Shown here in pieces: positions 16,866-25,820 of a stretch of 34,258 nucleotides of DNA. The notes beneath the pieces were generated by a model. The model worked only from the letters and a program-made list of their open reading frames with translations, ran no database searches and was not told the DNA's origin. Source of the stretch: Hoeflea sp. BAL378 (GTDB taxonomy: Bacteria; Pseudomonadota; Alphaproteobacteria; Rhizobiales; Rhizobiaceae); NCBI RefSeq assembly GCF_000759435.1, contig NZ_JRJG01000054.1, positions 1 to 34,258 on the forward strand, in the 5' to 3' direction. The position numbers and the translations under genes were made by a program. Numbering within the stretch: position 1 is the stretch's first letter; every line of letters starts with the position of its first letter.

Positions 16866-16908
16866 TCACTCCGCCGCCTGCTCCGCCCCCCTTCGCCCCG
16901 GCTTCCGC
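16861..16908. repeat. Right copy of the 48-bp direct repeat, in the 3' end of aglR
   Basis: It is the partner of 3186-3233 (46/48 identical). On the minus strand it encodes the AglR C-terminus (RKPGRRGAEQAAE and stop) plus 5 bases beyond. Because the coding function is intact here, this copy is the original target or the one restored on insertion, and the left copy is the duplicate. Confidence 0.8.
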
Positions 16909-17939
16909 GCGCTCGGCGCGGGCCCGGTCGAGGCGCGGACGATGAGGTCGACCGGCCAGATCTCCTGCACCTCGCCAGTTTCGGCACCGGTGATGATGTT
17001 GACCAGCCGTTCGCAGATGCGCGCGCCCGCCGCCCGGATCGAGGAGCGGGTGGTCGACAGCGGCACGGTGAAGCTCTCGGGCTTGAGGAACGGGAACACG
17101 TCGTCATGGGTGATGATCGACACGTCCTGGGGCATCTTGAGGCCGAGCTGGTTGAAGGCGCGGACGATCCCCAGCGTCATAAACATCGAGGCGCTGAGCA
17201 CGCCGGTCGGCCTTGTGGCGGCGTCGGCGTCGCGGAACAGCATCATCGCCAGCCGGTAGCCGTTGTCCTCGTTCATCGCCGCCGAATGGTGCTTGAGGGT
17301 TTCGGCCGGCAGGCCGTGCGCTGCCATCGCCCGGGTCACGCCGTCGAGCCGGTGCACCGCGAAGGTGAAGTCGGTGTCGCCGTTGATGAAGGCCAGCCGC
17401 GTGTGGCCGAGCTGCAGCAGCAGCCGCGCCGCGTCGTGGAACGCGCCCTCGTTGTCGATGTCGACGAAGGCGTAGCCCTCCGCCGGCATCAGCGACCGGC
17501 CATGGGCCACGAAGGGCAGGCCCAGCTCCCGCACCAGCGCGATCCGCCGCTCGTCGTTGCGCATCGACGACAGGTAGATCCCGTCCACCGAGCGGCTGGC
17601 GGCGATGCGGCGGTAGGCCTCGCTCTCACGCTCCCGCGGCGCGGGCGTCAGCGACAGGTCGACCTCGCGGGTGAGCGCGTGTTCGCCCAGCCCCGACAGG
17701 AACTCGACGAAATGCGGGTCGAGATCGACATTGCGCCCCACCGGCAGCACATAGCCGATCGAGCCGGCCCGCCCGGTGGCGAGCTTGCGGGCGTTGGAAT
17801 TGGGCTTGTAGCCGTAGCGCTGCGCCGCCTCGAGCACCCGCCGCCGCGTGGCCTCGGCCACTTCCGGATAGCCGTTGAGCGCGCGCGACACCGTGGTCTG
17901 CGACAATTGGAGAAGCTCCGAGAGCTGTTTCAGGTTCAC
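16866..17939 (-). CDS. aglR: AglR, LacI-family regulator of the alpha-glucoside operon
   Basis: A 357-residue LacI-type regulator. The helix-turn-helix is at the very N-terminus (NLKQLSELLQLSQTTVSRAL, residues 2-21) with hinge RRRVLEAAQRYGYKPN. A periplasmic-binding-protein-like effector domain follows (GRAGSIGYVLP, FVDIDNEGAFHDAARLL, GVLSAS, SIITHDDV). The frame is open to 18086 with ATGs at 18059 and 17999, but GTG at 17939 is chosen. It begins the HTH directly, as I recall for Sinorhizobium AglR, gives a normal LacI length, and puts the CAAAGCGCTTTG operator at 17961-17972 upstream of the gene instead of inside it. It is divergent from aglE and probably represses both units until an alpha-glucoside-derived inducer is present. 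Confidence 0.92.
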   Translation of the reverse strand: MNLKQLSELLQLSQTTVSRALNGYPEVAEATRRRVLEAAQRYGYKPNSNARKLATGRAGSIGYVLPVGRNVDLDPHFVEFLSGLGEHALTREVDLSLTPAPRERESEAYRRIAASRSVDGIYLSSMRNDERRIALVRELGLPFVAHGRSLMPAEGYAFVDIDNEGAFHDAARLLLQLGHTRLAFINGDTDFTFAVHRLDGVTRAMAAHGLPAETLKHHSAAMNEDNGYRLAMMLFRDADAATRPTGVLSASMFMTLGIVRAFNQLGLKMPQDVSIITHDDVFPFLKPESFTVPLSTTRSSIRAAGARICERLVNIITGAETGEVQEIWPVDLIVRASTGPAPSARKPGRRGAEQAAE

Positions 17940-17960
17940 GGCGGACGGATCCAGTTCTTT

Positions 17961-17972
17961 CAAAGCGCTTTG
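17961..17972. promoter_or_regulatory. AglR operator O1, CAAAGCGCTTTG
   Basis: A perfect 12-bp palindrome with a central CG, typical of LacI-family sites, 21 bases upstream of the preferred GTG start of aglR. It is identical to the site at 18190-18201. It probably mediates autoregulation of aglR. Confidence 0.75.
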
Positions 17973-18189
17973 GGAAAACGGCCGCCGTCGGGCGGCCATT
18001 CCCGTTTCCAGCCCGCCATCTAATCCCACCTTGCCGCACAAAAAAAGCAGAAATCCCATCGCGTGCACTGCAAAACTTTGCCGCACCGCAGCAGAACACG
18101 CGTAGTCGCGGCGCAGGCTGCGATTTCACCTGCGGTTCGCAACTTAAGGCTTGACTCAGCCATGCTCTCGTAATCCTTTAAACGGAAGC

Positions 18190-18201
18190 CAAAGCGCTTT
18201 G
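18190..18201. promoter_or_regulatory. AglR operator O2, CAAAGCGCTTTG
   Basis: A second copy of the 12-bp palindrome, 75 bases upstream of the aglE start. Its centre lies 229 bp from the centre of O1, a distance that would allow a DNA loop between two AglR dimers. It probably controls aglEFGAK. Confidence 0.8.
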
Positions 18202-18276
18202 ATTTACTCGGGGACTTGGCTCCTGAAACCTATTCAGCTTCACTAAAAGGCCAGTGTTGGCCGGGAGGAAGATTCG

Positions 18277-19626
18277 ATGAAAAAGCTATTTCTGATGAGC
18301 GCCGCCATTGCCGCGCTGGCCCTGGGGTCGGCGCAGGCGCAGGAACTCAAGTTCCCTCCGGGCGAGGGTGCCTTCAACTGGGAGAGCTATGAGGCGCTCA
18401 AGGAGACCCAGCTCAATGGCGAGGAAGTCACCGTCTTCGGTCCCTGGCTTGGGCCCGACCAGGAATTCGCCGAGTCGGTGCTGGCCTATTTCGCCGCGGC
18501 CACCGGCGCCAATGTCAAATATGTCGGCTCCGACAGTTTCGAGCAGCAGATCGTCATCGACGCCGAAGCGGGCTCGGCGCCCAATGTCGCCGTCTTCCCA
18601 CAGCCCGGCCTCGCCGCCGACATGGCCAAGCGCGGCTTCCTGACGCCCCTGGCCGAAGGCACCGGCGCATGGATCACCGAGAACTACGCCGCCGGCCAGT
18701 CCTGGGTCGATCTCGGCACCTATGCCGGCAAGGACGGCGCCGAGAACCTCTACGGCTTTCCCTTCAAGGTCGATGTCAAGTCGCTGGTCTGGTACATCCC
18801 GGAGAACTTCGAGGATGCTGGCTACGAAGTGCCCACGACCATGGAAGACCTGAAGGCGCTGACCGAGAAGATCGTCGCCGATGGCGGCACGCCCTGGTGC
18901 ATCGGCCTGGGCTCGGGTGGCGCCACCGGCTGGCCGGCGACCGACTGGGTCGAGGACATGATGCTGCGCACGCAGTCGCCGGACGTCTATGACAAGTGGG
19001 TCACCAACGAGATCAAGTTCACCGATCCCGCCGTCATCGGCGCCATCGAGGAATTCGGCTGGTTCGCCAAGAATGACGCCTTCGTCGCCGGCGGCGCCGG
19101 CGCCGTCGCCACCACCGATTTCCGCGACAGCCCCAAGGGCCTGTTCTCCTCGCCGCCGCAGTGCTACCTGCACCACCAGGCCTCCTTCATCCCCGCCTTC
19201 TTCCCCGAAGGCACGGAAGTCGGCACCGATGCGGATTTCTTCTACATGCCGGCCTATGCGGGCAAGGATCTCGGCACCCCGGTTCTCGGCGCCGGCACGC
19301 TCTGGGCGATCACCAAGGACAGCCCCGGCGCCCAGGCGCTGATCAAGTTCCTGCAGTCGCCGATCGCCCATGAGATCTGGATGGCCCAGAAGGGCTTCCT
19401 CACCCCCTACAAGGCGGTCAACACCGAGGTATTCAGCGACCCGACGCTCAAGAAGATGAACGACGTGCTCCTGGGCGCCACCACCTTCCGCTTCGACGCC
19501 TCCGACCTGATGCCCGGCGGCGTCGGCGCCGGCTCGTTCTGGACCGGCATGGTCGATTATGTCGGCGGCCGCTCGGCCGAGGACGTGGCCGGGGCGATCC
19601 AGCAGTCCTGGGACTCCCTCAAATAG
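18277..19626 (+). CDS. aglE: AglE, periplasmic alpha-glucoside-binding protein
   Basis: A 449-residue family 1 sugar-binding protein. The signal peptide covers residues 1-21 (MKKLFLMSAAIAALALGSAQA|Q). The mature part has the features of this class: EVTVFGPWLGPDQEFAESVL, then VFPQPGLAADMAKRG, the aromatic stretch WYIPENFEDAGYEVPTTMEDL and TGWPATDWVEDMML. In Sinorhizobium meliloti the homologue binds sucrose, maltose, trehalose and related alpha-glucosides for import. It is the first gene of aglEFGAK and has a strong GGGAGGAA ribosome binding site. A 78-base gap separates it from aglF; such gaps after binding-protein genes often hold a hairpin that raises their expression, and here GGCGCGTCGCCGGG-like GC-rich sequence is present. 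Confidence 0.96.
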   Translation: MKKLFLMSAAIAALALGSAQAQELKFPPGEGAFNWESYEALKETQLNGEEVTVFGPWLGPDQEFAESVLAYFAAATGANVKYVGSDSFEQQIVIDAEAGSAPNVAVFPQPGLAADMAKRGFLTPLAEGTGAWITENYAAGQSWVDLGTYAGKDGAENLYGFPFKVDVKSLVWYIPENFEDAGYEVPTTMEDLKALTEKIVADGGTPWCIGLGSGGATGWPATDWVEDMMLRTQSPDVYDKWVTNEIKFTDPAVIGAIEEFGWFAKNDAFVAGGAGAVATTDFRDSPKGLFSSPPQCYLHHQASFIPAFFPEGTEVGTDADFFYMPAYAGKDLGTPVLGAGTLWAITKDSPGAQALIKFLQSPIAHEIWMAQKGFLTPYKAVNTEVFSDPTLKKMNDVLLGATTFRFDASDLMPGGVGAGSFWTGMVDYVGGRSAEDVAGAIQQSWDSLK

Positions 19627-19704
19627 GCTGACAGCCACACGACATCGGAGATCCCGGCGCGTCGCCGGGGTCTCCGCAAGCACTGCATTTTCGGGAGGGG
19701 AAAG

Positions 19705-20945
19705 ATGCATCCGGCACTTCAGGGTCTCATCACCATCATCATCGGCGTCGGCGGATGCGTGGGCTATTTCTATTTTTCCAACCAGTTGCTCGACCGCGTT
19801 CTCTTCCCCGCCACCGGCCAGAACGCCGGGCGCAACATCAACCGCGCCAACCAGATCCGGCCCTGGCTGTTCCTGTTTCCCGCGCTCTTCGCGCTCGGCC
19901 TCTATCTCGCCTATCCGGTCTTCGCCACGCTCTGGCTGTCGCTGACCGACCGCGACCAGGGCGGCGCCTTCGTCGGTCTTGCCAATTACCGGCAGATGTT
20001 CGGCGAGCCCAAGTTCTGGGAAGCCATGCACAACAACATGCTCTGGCTGATCGTCGTGCCGGCGGCGTCGACCGCCGTGGGCCTGCTCGCCGCCCAGCTC
20101 ACCGACCGCATCAAATGGGGCAACGTCGCCAAGTCGCTGATCTTCATGCCGATGGCGATCTCCTTCGTCGGCGCCGCCGTGATCTGGAAACTGGTCTACG
20201 ACACGCGCCCCGCCGGCAAGGACCAGATCGGCGTGCTCAACGCCGTGTGGCTCTCCTTTGACGGGGGCTTCTGGTCCATCATCTGTCTCCAGCTCCTGCC
20301 GGCGCTGCTGCTCGCGTCTTCGCCGCCTTCATGGCCTGGCTCATCTATCTGGCGGTCAAGCCGCTGGTGAAGGCCGAGATCGGCCACCGCAAGGCGCCGT
20401 TCTGGTTCACGCCGCTCAGGCTGTTCTTCGCCATCGTCGCCGCCTGGCTGATCTGGCTCGCGCTCGGCTCGATCCTGTCGATTTTCGATGCGCGCCTGCC
20501 CTATGGCGAGCCGCAGACCTGGCTCACCATTCCCTTCTGGAACTCCTTCTTCCTGATGGCCGTGCTGGTCTGGATCCAGACCGGCTTCGCCATGGTCATC
20601 CTCTCGGCGGCGCTGCGCGGCATCCCCGAGGAAACCATCGAGGCCGCGGTCATCGACGGCGCCAACCCGTTCCAGATCTTCTTCAAGATCAAGGTGCCGC
20701 AGATCATGGGCACCATCGTCGTCGTCTGGACCACCATCACCATCGTCGTGCTCAAGGTGTTCGACATCGTCTTCGCCATGACCAACGGCCAGTGGCAGAC
20801 CCAGGTCCTCGCCAACTACATGTATGACAAGCTGTTTAGGGCCAATGACTGGGGCGTGGGCTCGGCCAGCGCCATGATCATCATGCTGCTGGTCACGCCG
20901 ATCCTGGCCTGGAACGTCTACAACGCCCGCAAAGAAACGCGCTGA
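19705..20945 (+). pseudogene. aglF: AglF, alpha-glucoside ABC permease, frame interrupted near 20301-20320
   Basis: A MalF-type inner-membrane permease. The first 200 residues read in one frame from ATG 19705 (GGGAGGGG before it) and contain IRPWLFLFPALFALGLYLAYPV and DTRPAGKDQIGVLNAV. Past LQLLPALLL the frame becomes nonsense and stops near 20370. The family sequence continues in the -1 frame (ARVFAAFMAWLIYLAV onward) to 20945, including the EAA loop EETIEAAVIDGANPFQIFFK. One missing base in the GC-rich run GGCGCTGCTGCTCGCG would explain it, either as a true mutation or a sequencing error; the other operon genes are intact. The restored protein would have about 413 residues. It also has two added hydrophobic stretches (about 20262-20500) before the normal PYGEPQTW segment. 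Confidence 0.85.
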
Positions 20946-20956
20946 GGGAGGCGAGG

Positions 20957-22099
20957 ATGAACGCAACATCATCGAAAAAGTCGCCTCTCGTCTGGGCCGT
21001 CCACATCTCGGTCGTGGCTCTGGTGGCGCTGTGGCTGTTCCCCACCGTCGGCCTGTTCGTGTCGTCGTTCCGGACCGCCGACCAGATCGCCGCCACCGGC
21101 TGGTGGAACGCGCTGTTCACCCAGGAGCGCCAGCGCCCGGCGATCCGCATTTCCGGCGACGAGACCCAGGAGGGCGGCGAATATGTCATAGAGGGCGGTC
21201 TCTTTGCCGCCGACAATGTGGTCATCAGCAAGTGGGGAACCAGTTCGCAGAACCCCGAGGCCTTCGTGCCCGGCGATGTCGCCGATCTGGGCGACGGCGC
21301 CCGGCTGACGGTCGCCGAGGACGGGGCCTTCCGCCTGTCGGCGCCCCAGAGTTTCGGCGGCGGCCGCCTGCCGCGGGTCTTCACCACCGCCGAGGCGCCG
21401 CCCGAATTCACGCTCGAGAACTACCGCTTCGTGCTGTTCGATCCCAACAACCGCGAGGGCATGGCCAAGGCCTTCTTCAACACGCTGACGGTGACCATCC
21501 CCGCCACCATCATCCCGATCGTCATCGCCGCGTTTGCGGCCTATGCGCTGGCCTGGATGCGCTTTCCCGGGCGGTCGCTGCTGATCGCGGCCATCGTCGG
21601 CCTGCTGGTGGTGCCGCTGCAACTGGCGCTGATCCCGCTTCTCAGGCTCCACAACGACATCGGCATCGGCAAGGGCTATCTCGGCGTCTGGCTGGCGCAT
21701 ACCGGCTTCGGCCTGCCGCTCGCCATCTACCTGTTGCGCAACTACATGGTCGGACTGCCGCGCGACATCATCGAGAACGCCCGCGTCGACGGCGCCACCG
21801 ATTTCCAGATCTTCACCAAGATCATCCTGCCGCTGTCGTTCCCGGCGCTTGCCTCCTTCGCCATCTTCCAGTTCCTGTGGACCTGGAACGATCTCCTGGT
21901 CGCGCTCGTGTTTTTGATTGACTCGACCGGGGAAACCACGGTCATGACCAAGCAGATCGTCGAGCTGCTGGGCACGCGCGGCGGCAATTGGGAGATCCTG
22001 GCGACCTCGGCCTTCGTGTCGATCGCCGTGCCGCTGGTGGTCTTCTTCGCGATGCAGAAATATCTCGTGCGCGGACTGCTCTCGGGATCCGTCAAGTAA
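20957..22099 (+). CDS. aglG: AglG, alpha-glucoside ABC permease
   Basis: A 380-residue MalG-type inner-membrane permease. The first helix (about 10-35, VWAVHISVVALVALWLFPTVGLF) is followed by FRTADQIAATGWW and a periplasmic domain of roughly 90 residues (about 50-145) that ordinary MalG proteins lack; it is, to my recollection, usual in AglG. The core has five more helices and the EAA loop RDIIENARVDGATDFQIFTK (about 273-292). It starts 11 bases after aglF with GGAGGCGAGG upstream and ends 10 bases before aglA. It works with AglF and AglK. Confidence 0.95.
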   Translation: MNATSSKKSPLVWAVHISVVALVALWLFPTVGLFVSSFRTADQIAATGWWNALFTQERQRPAIRISGDETQEGGEYVIEGGLFAADNVVISKWGTSSQNPEAFVPGDVADLGDGARLTVAEDGAFRLSAPQSFGGGRLPRVFTTAEAPPEFTLENYRFVLFDPNNREGMAKAFFNTLTVTIPATIIPIVIAAFAAYALAWMRFPGRSLLIAAIVGLLVVPLQLALIPLLRLHNDIGIGKGYLGVWLAHTGFGLPLAIYLLRNYMVGLPRDIIENARVDGATDFQIFTKIILPLSFPALASFAIFQFLWTWNDLLVALVFLIDSTGETTVMTKQIVELLGTRGGNWEILATSAFVSIAVPLVVFFAMQKYLVRGLLSGSVK

Positions 22100-22109
22100 T
22101 GGAGTATTG

Positions 22110-23786
<1,677 letters not shown>

Positions 23787-23816
23787 ACCGATGAACTGTT
23801 CCAGCGGGAGGAAACC

Positions 23817-24905
23817 ATGGCCGGCTTGAAACTGAAGGGCCTGAAGAAGTCCTACGGCGCCGTCAAAGTGATTCACGGCGTCGATCTCGAGATCAGACAG
23901 GGCGAGTTCATCGTCTTCGTCGGTCCTTCCGGCTGCGGAAAATCCACGCTGCTCAGGATGATCGCCGGGCTCGAGGAGATCACCGGCGGCACGCTGGAGA
24001 TCGACGGCATGGTGGTCAACGACGTGCCGCCGTCCAAGCGCGGCATCGCCATGGTGTTCCAGTCCTATGCGCTCTACCCGCACATGACGGTCTACGACAA
24101 CATGGCCTTCGGCATGCGCATTGCCGGCGAGAGCAACGAGGAGATCGACCGCCGCGTCCGCTCCGCCGCCTCCATCCTGCAGCTCGACCAGTATCTCGAC
24201 CGCCTGCCCAAGGCGCTCTCGGGCGGCCAGCGGCAGCGCGTCGCCATCGGCCGCGCCATCTGTCGCGATCCCAAGGTGTTCCTGTTCGACGAGCCGCTCT
24301 CCAACCTCGACGCGGCGCTGCGCGTGGCCACCCGCATCGAGATCGCCAAGCTCAACGAGAGCATGCCCGACACGACCATGATCTACGTCACCCACGACCA
24401 GGTCGAGGCGATGACCCTGGCCGACCGCATCGTCGTGCTGTCGGGCGGCTATATCGAGCAGGTCGGCCCGCCGATGGAGCTCTACGACCGGCCGCAGAAC
24501 CTGTTCGTCGCCCAGTTCATCGGCTCGCCGGCGATGAACATCATCCCCTGCACCATCGACAAGACCGGGCCCAGCGCCGTGGTGACCCTGACCGGCGGCG
24601 TCTCGGTCGACACCGGCATTGCGGTCGATGCGAGCGATCAGGGCAAGCCCGCCTCCTTCGGCGTGCGGCCGGAAGATCTCGACATCTCCACCGGCGATGA
24701 TTTCCTGTTCGAGGGAACCGTTTCCATCGTCGAGGCGCTGGGCGAGGTGACGCTGCTCTATGTGCACGGACTGACCGGGGACGAGCCGATCATCGCCAAG
24801 GTCGCGGGCCATCAGAAGAATTTCCGCGGCGAAAAGGTGCGCTTCACCGCCGACCGCTCCAAGCTGCATCTCTTCGACGCCAAGGGCCAGACCTACCGCC
24901 GCTGA
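23817..24905 (+). CDS. aglK: AglK, ABC ATPase of the alpha-glucoside transporter
   Basis: A 362-residue MalK/UgpC-type ATPase. It has Walker A GPSGCGKST (about 37-45), Q-loop FQSYALYPHMT, signature [14 protein letters not shown], Walker B VFLFDEPLSNLDA and switch His in IYVTHDQVEAMTL. The C-terminal regulatory domain (from about 235) contains the usual FIGSPAMN and FGVRPEDL. It powers AglFG and sits at the cytoplasmic face. A GGGAGGAAAC ribosome binding site precedes ATG 23817; it is the last operon gene and is followed by a strong terminator. Proteins of this type can also serve other sugar transporters, which matters if AglF is inactive. Confidence 0.96.
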   Translation: MAGLKLKGLKKSYGAVKVIHGVDLEIRQGEFIVFVGPSGCGKSTLLRMIAGLEEITGGTLEIDGMVVNDVPPSKRGIAMVFQSYALYPHMTVYDNMAFGMRIAGESNEEIDRRVRSAASILQLDQYLDRLPKALSGGQRQRVAIGRAICRDPKVFLFDEPLSNLDAALRVATRIEIAKLNESMPDTTMIYVTHDQVEAMTLADRIVVLSGGYIEQVGPPMELYDRPQNLFVAQFIGSPAMNIIPCTIDKTGPSAVVTLTGGVSVDTGIAVDASDQGKPASFGVRPEDLDISTGDDFLFEGTVSIVEALGEVTLLYVHGLTGDEPIIAKVAGHQKNFRGEKVRFTADRSKLHLFDAKGQTYRR

Positions 24906-24938
24906 TCCCCGGCTCGCCCGGCCCGTCCCGAAAAGCCA

Positions 24939-24966
24939 AAAGCCCCGTCCGCGAGGACGGGGCTTT
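24939..24966 (+). terminator. Terminator of the agl operon
   Basis: Perfect 12-bp arms AAAGCCCCGTCC and GGACGGGGCTTT with a GCGA loop, starting 34 bases after aglK. The flanking A and T runs make it usable from either side, so it could also protect against read-through from the small genes beyond. Confidence 0.9.
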
Positions 24967-25031
24967 CGTGCGCGGCGCGGGCGCATGACGGGGGAAGCGT
25001 CCGGCCGCGCGGGGGGCGGGAGGGACGGGCA

Positions 25032-25057
25032 GGACCGGCCTGGAGGGAAACCGGTCC
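25032..25057 (-). terminator. Hairpin after the first small exported-protein gene
   Basis: Arms GGACCGG (25032-25038) and CCGGTCC (25051-25057), about 30 bases past the stop of the gene at 25087-25386. A related hairpin follows the second paralogue, so the 3' flank was duplicated along with the gene. Confidence 0.5.
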
Positions 25058-25086
25058 CGCGCCATCAAAGGCCTGGGGACAGCCTT

Positions 25087-25386
25087 TTAGTTGTAGGTCG
25101 GCGAACCGTCATTGCCGGCGCGGTGATAGCTCACCTGCTCGTTGGAAACGCCGCCCACCGAAGCGGTGGCGGTGTAGTCGACGCCGCCCTGCGGGGCGAG
25201 GAAGCTCGGCGAGCCGTCCTTGCCGGCGCGGTCATAGCTGACCAGGTCGTTGGATGCGCCGGTGGCAGAGGCTGCGATCGGGGCGTTGGAGACCTGCGGG
25301 GCGAAGGCGTCGAGAGCGCTCGACTGGGCGAAGGCGCCGGTGGAGGCTGCAAGCGTCAGGCCGAGGGCGATAATGATCTTGTTCAT
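25087..25386 (-). CDS. Small exported repeat protein, paralogue A
   Basis: A 99-residue protein of unknown function. The signal peptide is residues 1-21 (MNKIIIALGLTLAASTGAFA|QSS). The mature 78 residues hold two copies of a unit of about 35-40 residues ending in a conserved block: SNDLVSYDRAGKDGSPSF and SNEQVSYHRAGNDGSPTY; the second unit begins GVDYTATASVGGV. The first unit in this copy has diverged (PIAASATGA replaces DYTATASVGG). It has no Cys. AAAGGA eight bases before the ATG supports the start. It is one of a tandem pair with 25506-25820, both pointing towards the agl terminator. Small exported proteins with short repeats are common in Rhizobiales, often lineage-specific. I cannot name a family with confidence. 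Confidence 0.8.
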   Translation of the reverse strand: MNKIIIALGLTLAASTGAFAQSSALDAFAPQVSNAPIAASATGASNDLVSYDRAGKDGSPSFLAPQGGVDYTATASVGGVSNEQVSYHRAGNDGSPTYN

Positions 25387-25447
25387 GATGGTAGTCCTTT
25401 TGTGGGGGATGAATGCTGAAGGCTGAGGGCGGGACAGGGCGCCGGGG

Positions 25448-25481
25448 GACGGAACCGGCCGGGAGGAAAGCCGGCTCCGTC
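25448..25481 (-). terminator. Hairpin between the two small exported-protein genes
   Basis: Arms GACGGAACCGGC (25448-25459) and GCCGGCTCCGTC (25470-25481) pair at 11 of 12 positions, about 25 bases past the stop of paralogue B. It has no T-tract and is related in sequence to the hairpin after paralogue A. Confidence 0.5.
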
Positions 25482-25505
25482 ATCCGCGAGGCCCGGGGTC
25501 AGGCC

Positions 25506-25820
25506 TTAGTTGAAGGTGGGCGAGCCGTCATTGCCGGCGCGGTGGTAGGTCACCTGGTCGTTGGACACGCCGCCGACCGAAGCGGTGGCGGTGTAGTCGA
25601 CGCCGCCCTGCGGAGCGAGGAAGCTCGGCGAGCCGTCCTTGCCGGCACGGTCATAGACGACCAGGTCGTTGGAGACGCCGCCGACCGAGGCGGTCGCGGT
25701 GTAGTCGATGCCGGAGGCGTTTGCAGCCTGGGGAACGAAGGCGTCGAGGGAGCTGGACTGAGCGAAGGCGCCGGTGGAAGCGGCAAGCGTCAGGCCGAGG
25801 GCGAGGAGGATCTTGTTCAT
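25506..25820 (-). CDS. Small exported repeat protein, paralogue B
   Basis: A 104-residue paralogue of 25087-25386. The signal peptide is residues 1-21 (MNKILLALGLTLAASTGAFA|QSS), nearly identical to paralogue A. Two well-preserved repeat units begin at about residues 37 and 73: each reads G(I/V)DYTATASVGGVSND, then V-Y-RAG(K/N)DGSP. The high identity in signal peptide, repeats and flanks points to a recent tandem duplication. An AAGGA ribosome binding site precedes the ATG. Each gene is followed by its own hairpin, so each may be its own transcription unit. Function unknown; the repeated Tyr/Asp/Gly-rich block suggests a binding or structural role in the periplasm or at the cell surface, but nothing in the sequence proves it. 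Confidence 0.8.
   Translation of the reverse strand: MNKILLALGLTLAASTGAFAQSSSLDAFVPQAANASGIDYTATASVGGVSNDLVVYDRAGKDGSPSFLAPQGGVDYTATASVGGVSNDQVTYHRAGNDGSPTFN

Larger units (their letters stand above)
17940..18276. other. aglR-aglE divergent regulatory region
   Basis: The 337 bp hold two operators and the two transcription starts. A possible -35 box for aglE is TTGACT at 18151-18156, but no -10 box at ideal spacing is obvious. A 7-bp hairpin GGCCGCC / GGCGGCC sits at 17980-17997. The aglE ribosome binding site GGGAGGAA lies just before 18277. No gene is supported unless aglR starts further upstream. Confidence 0.6.
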
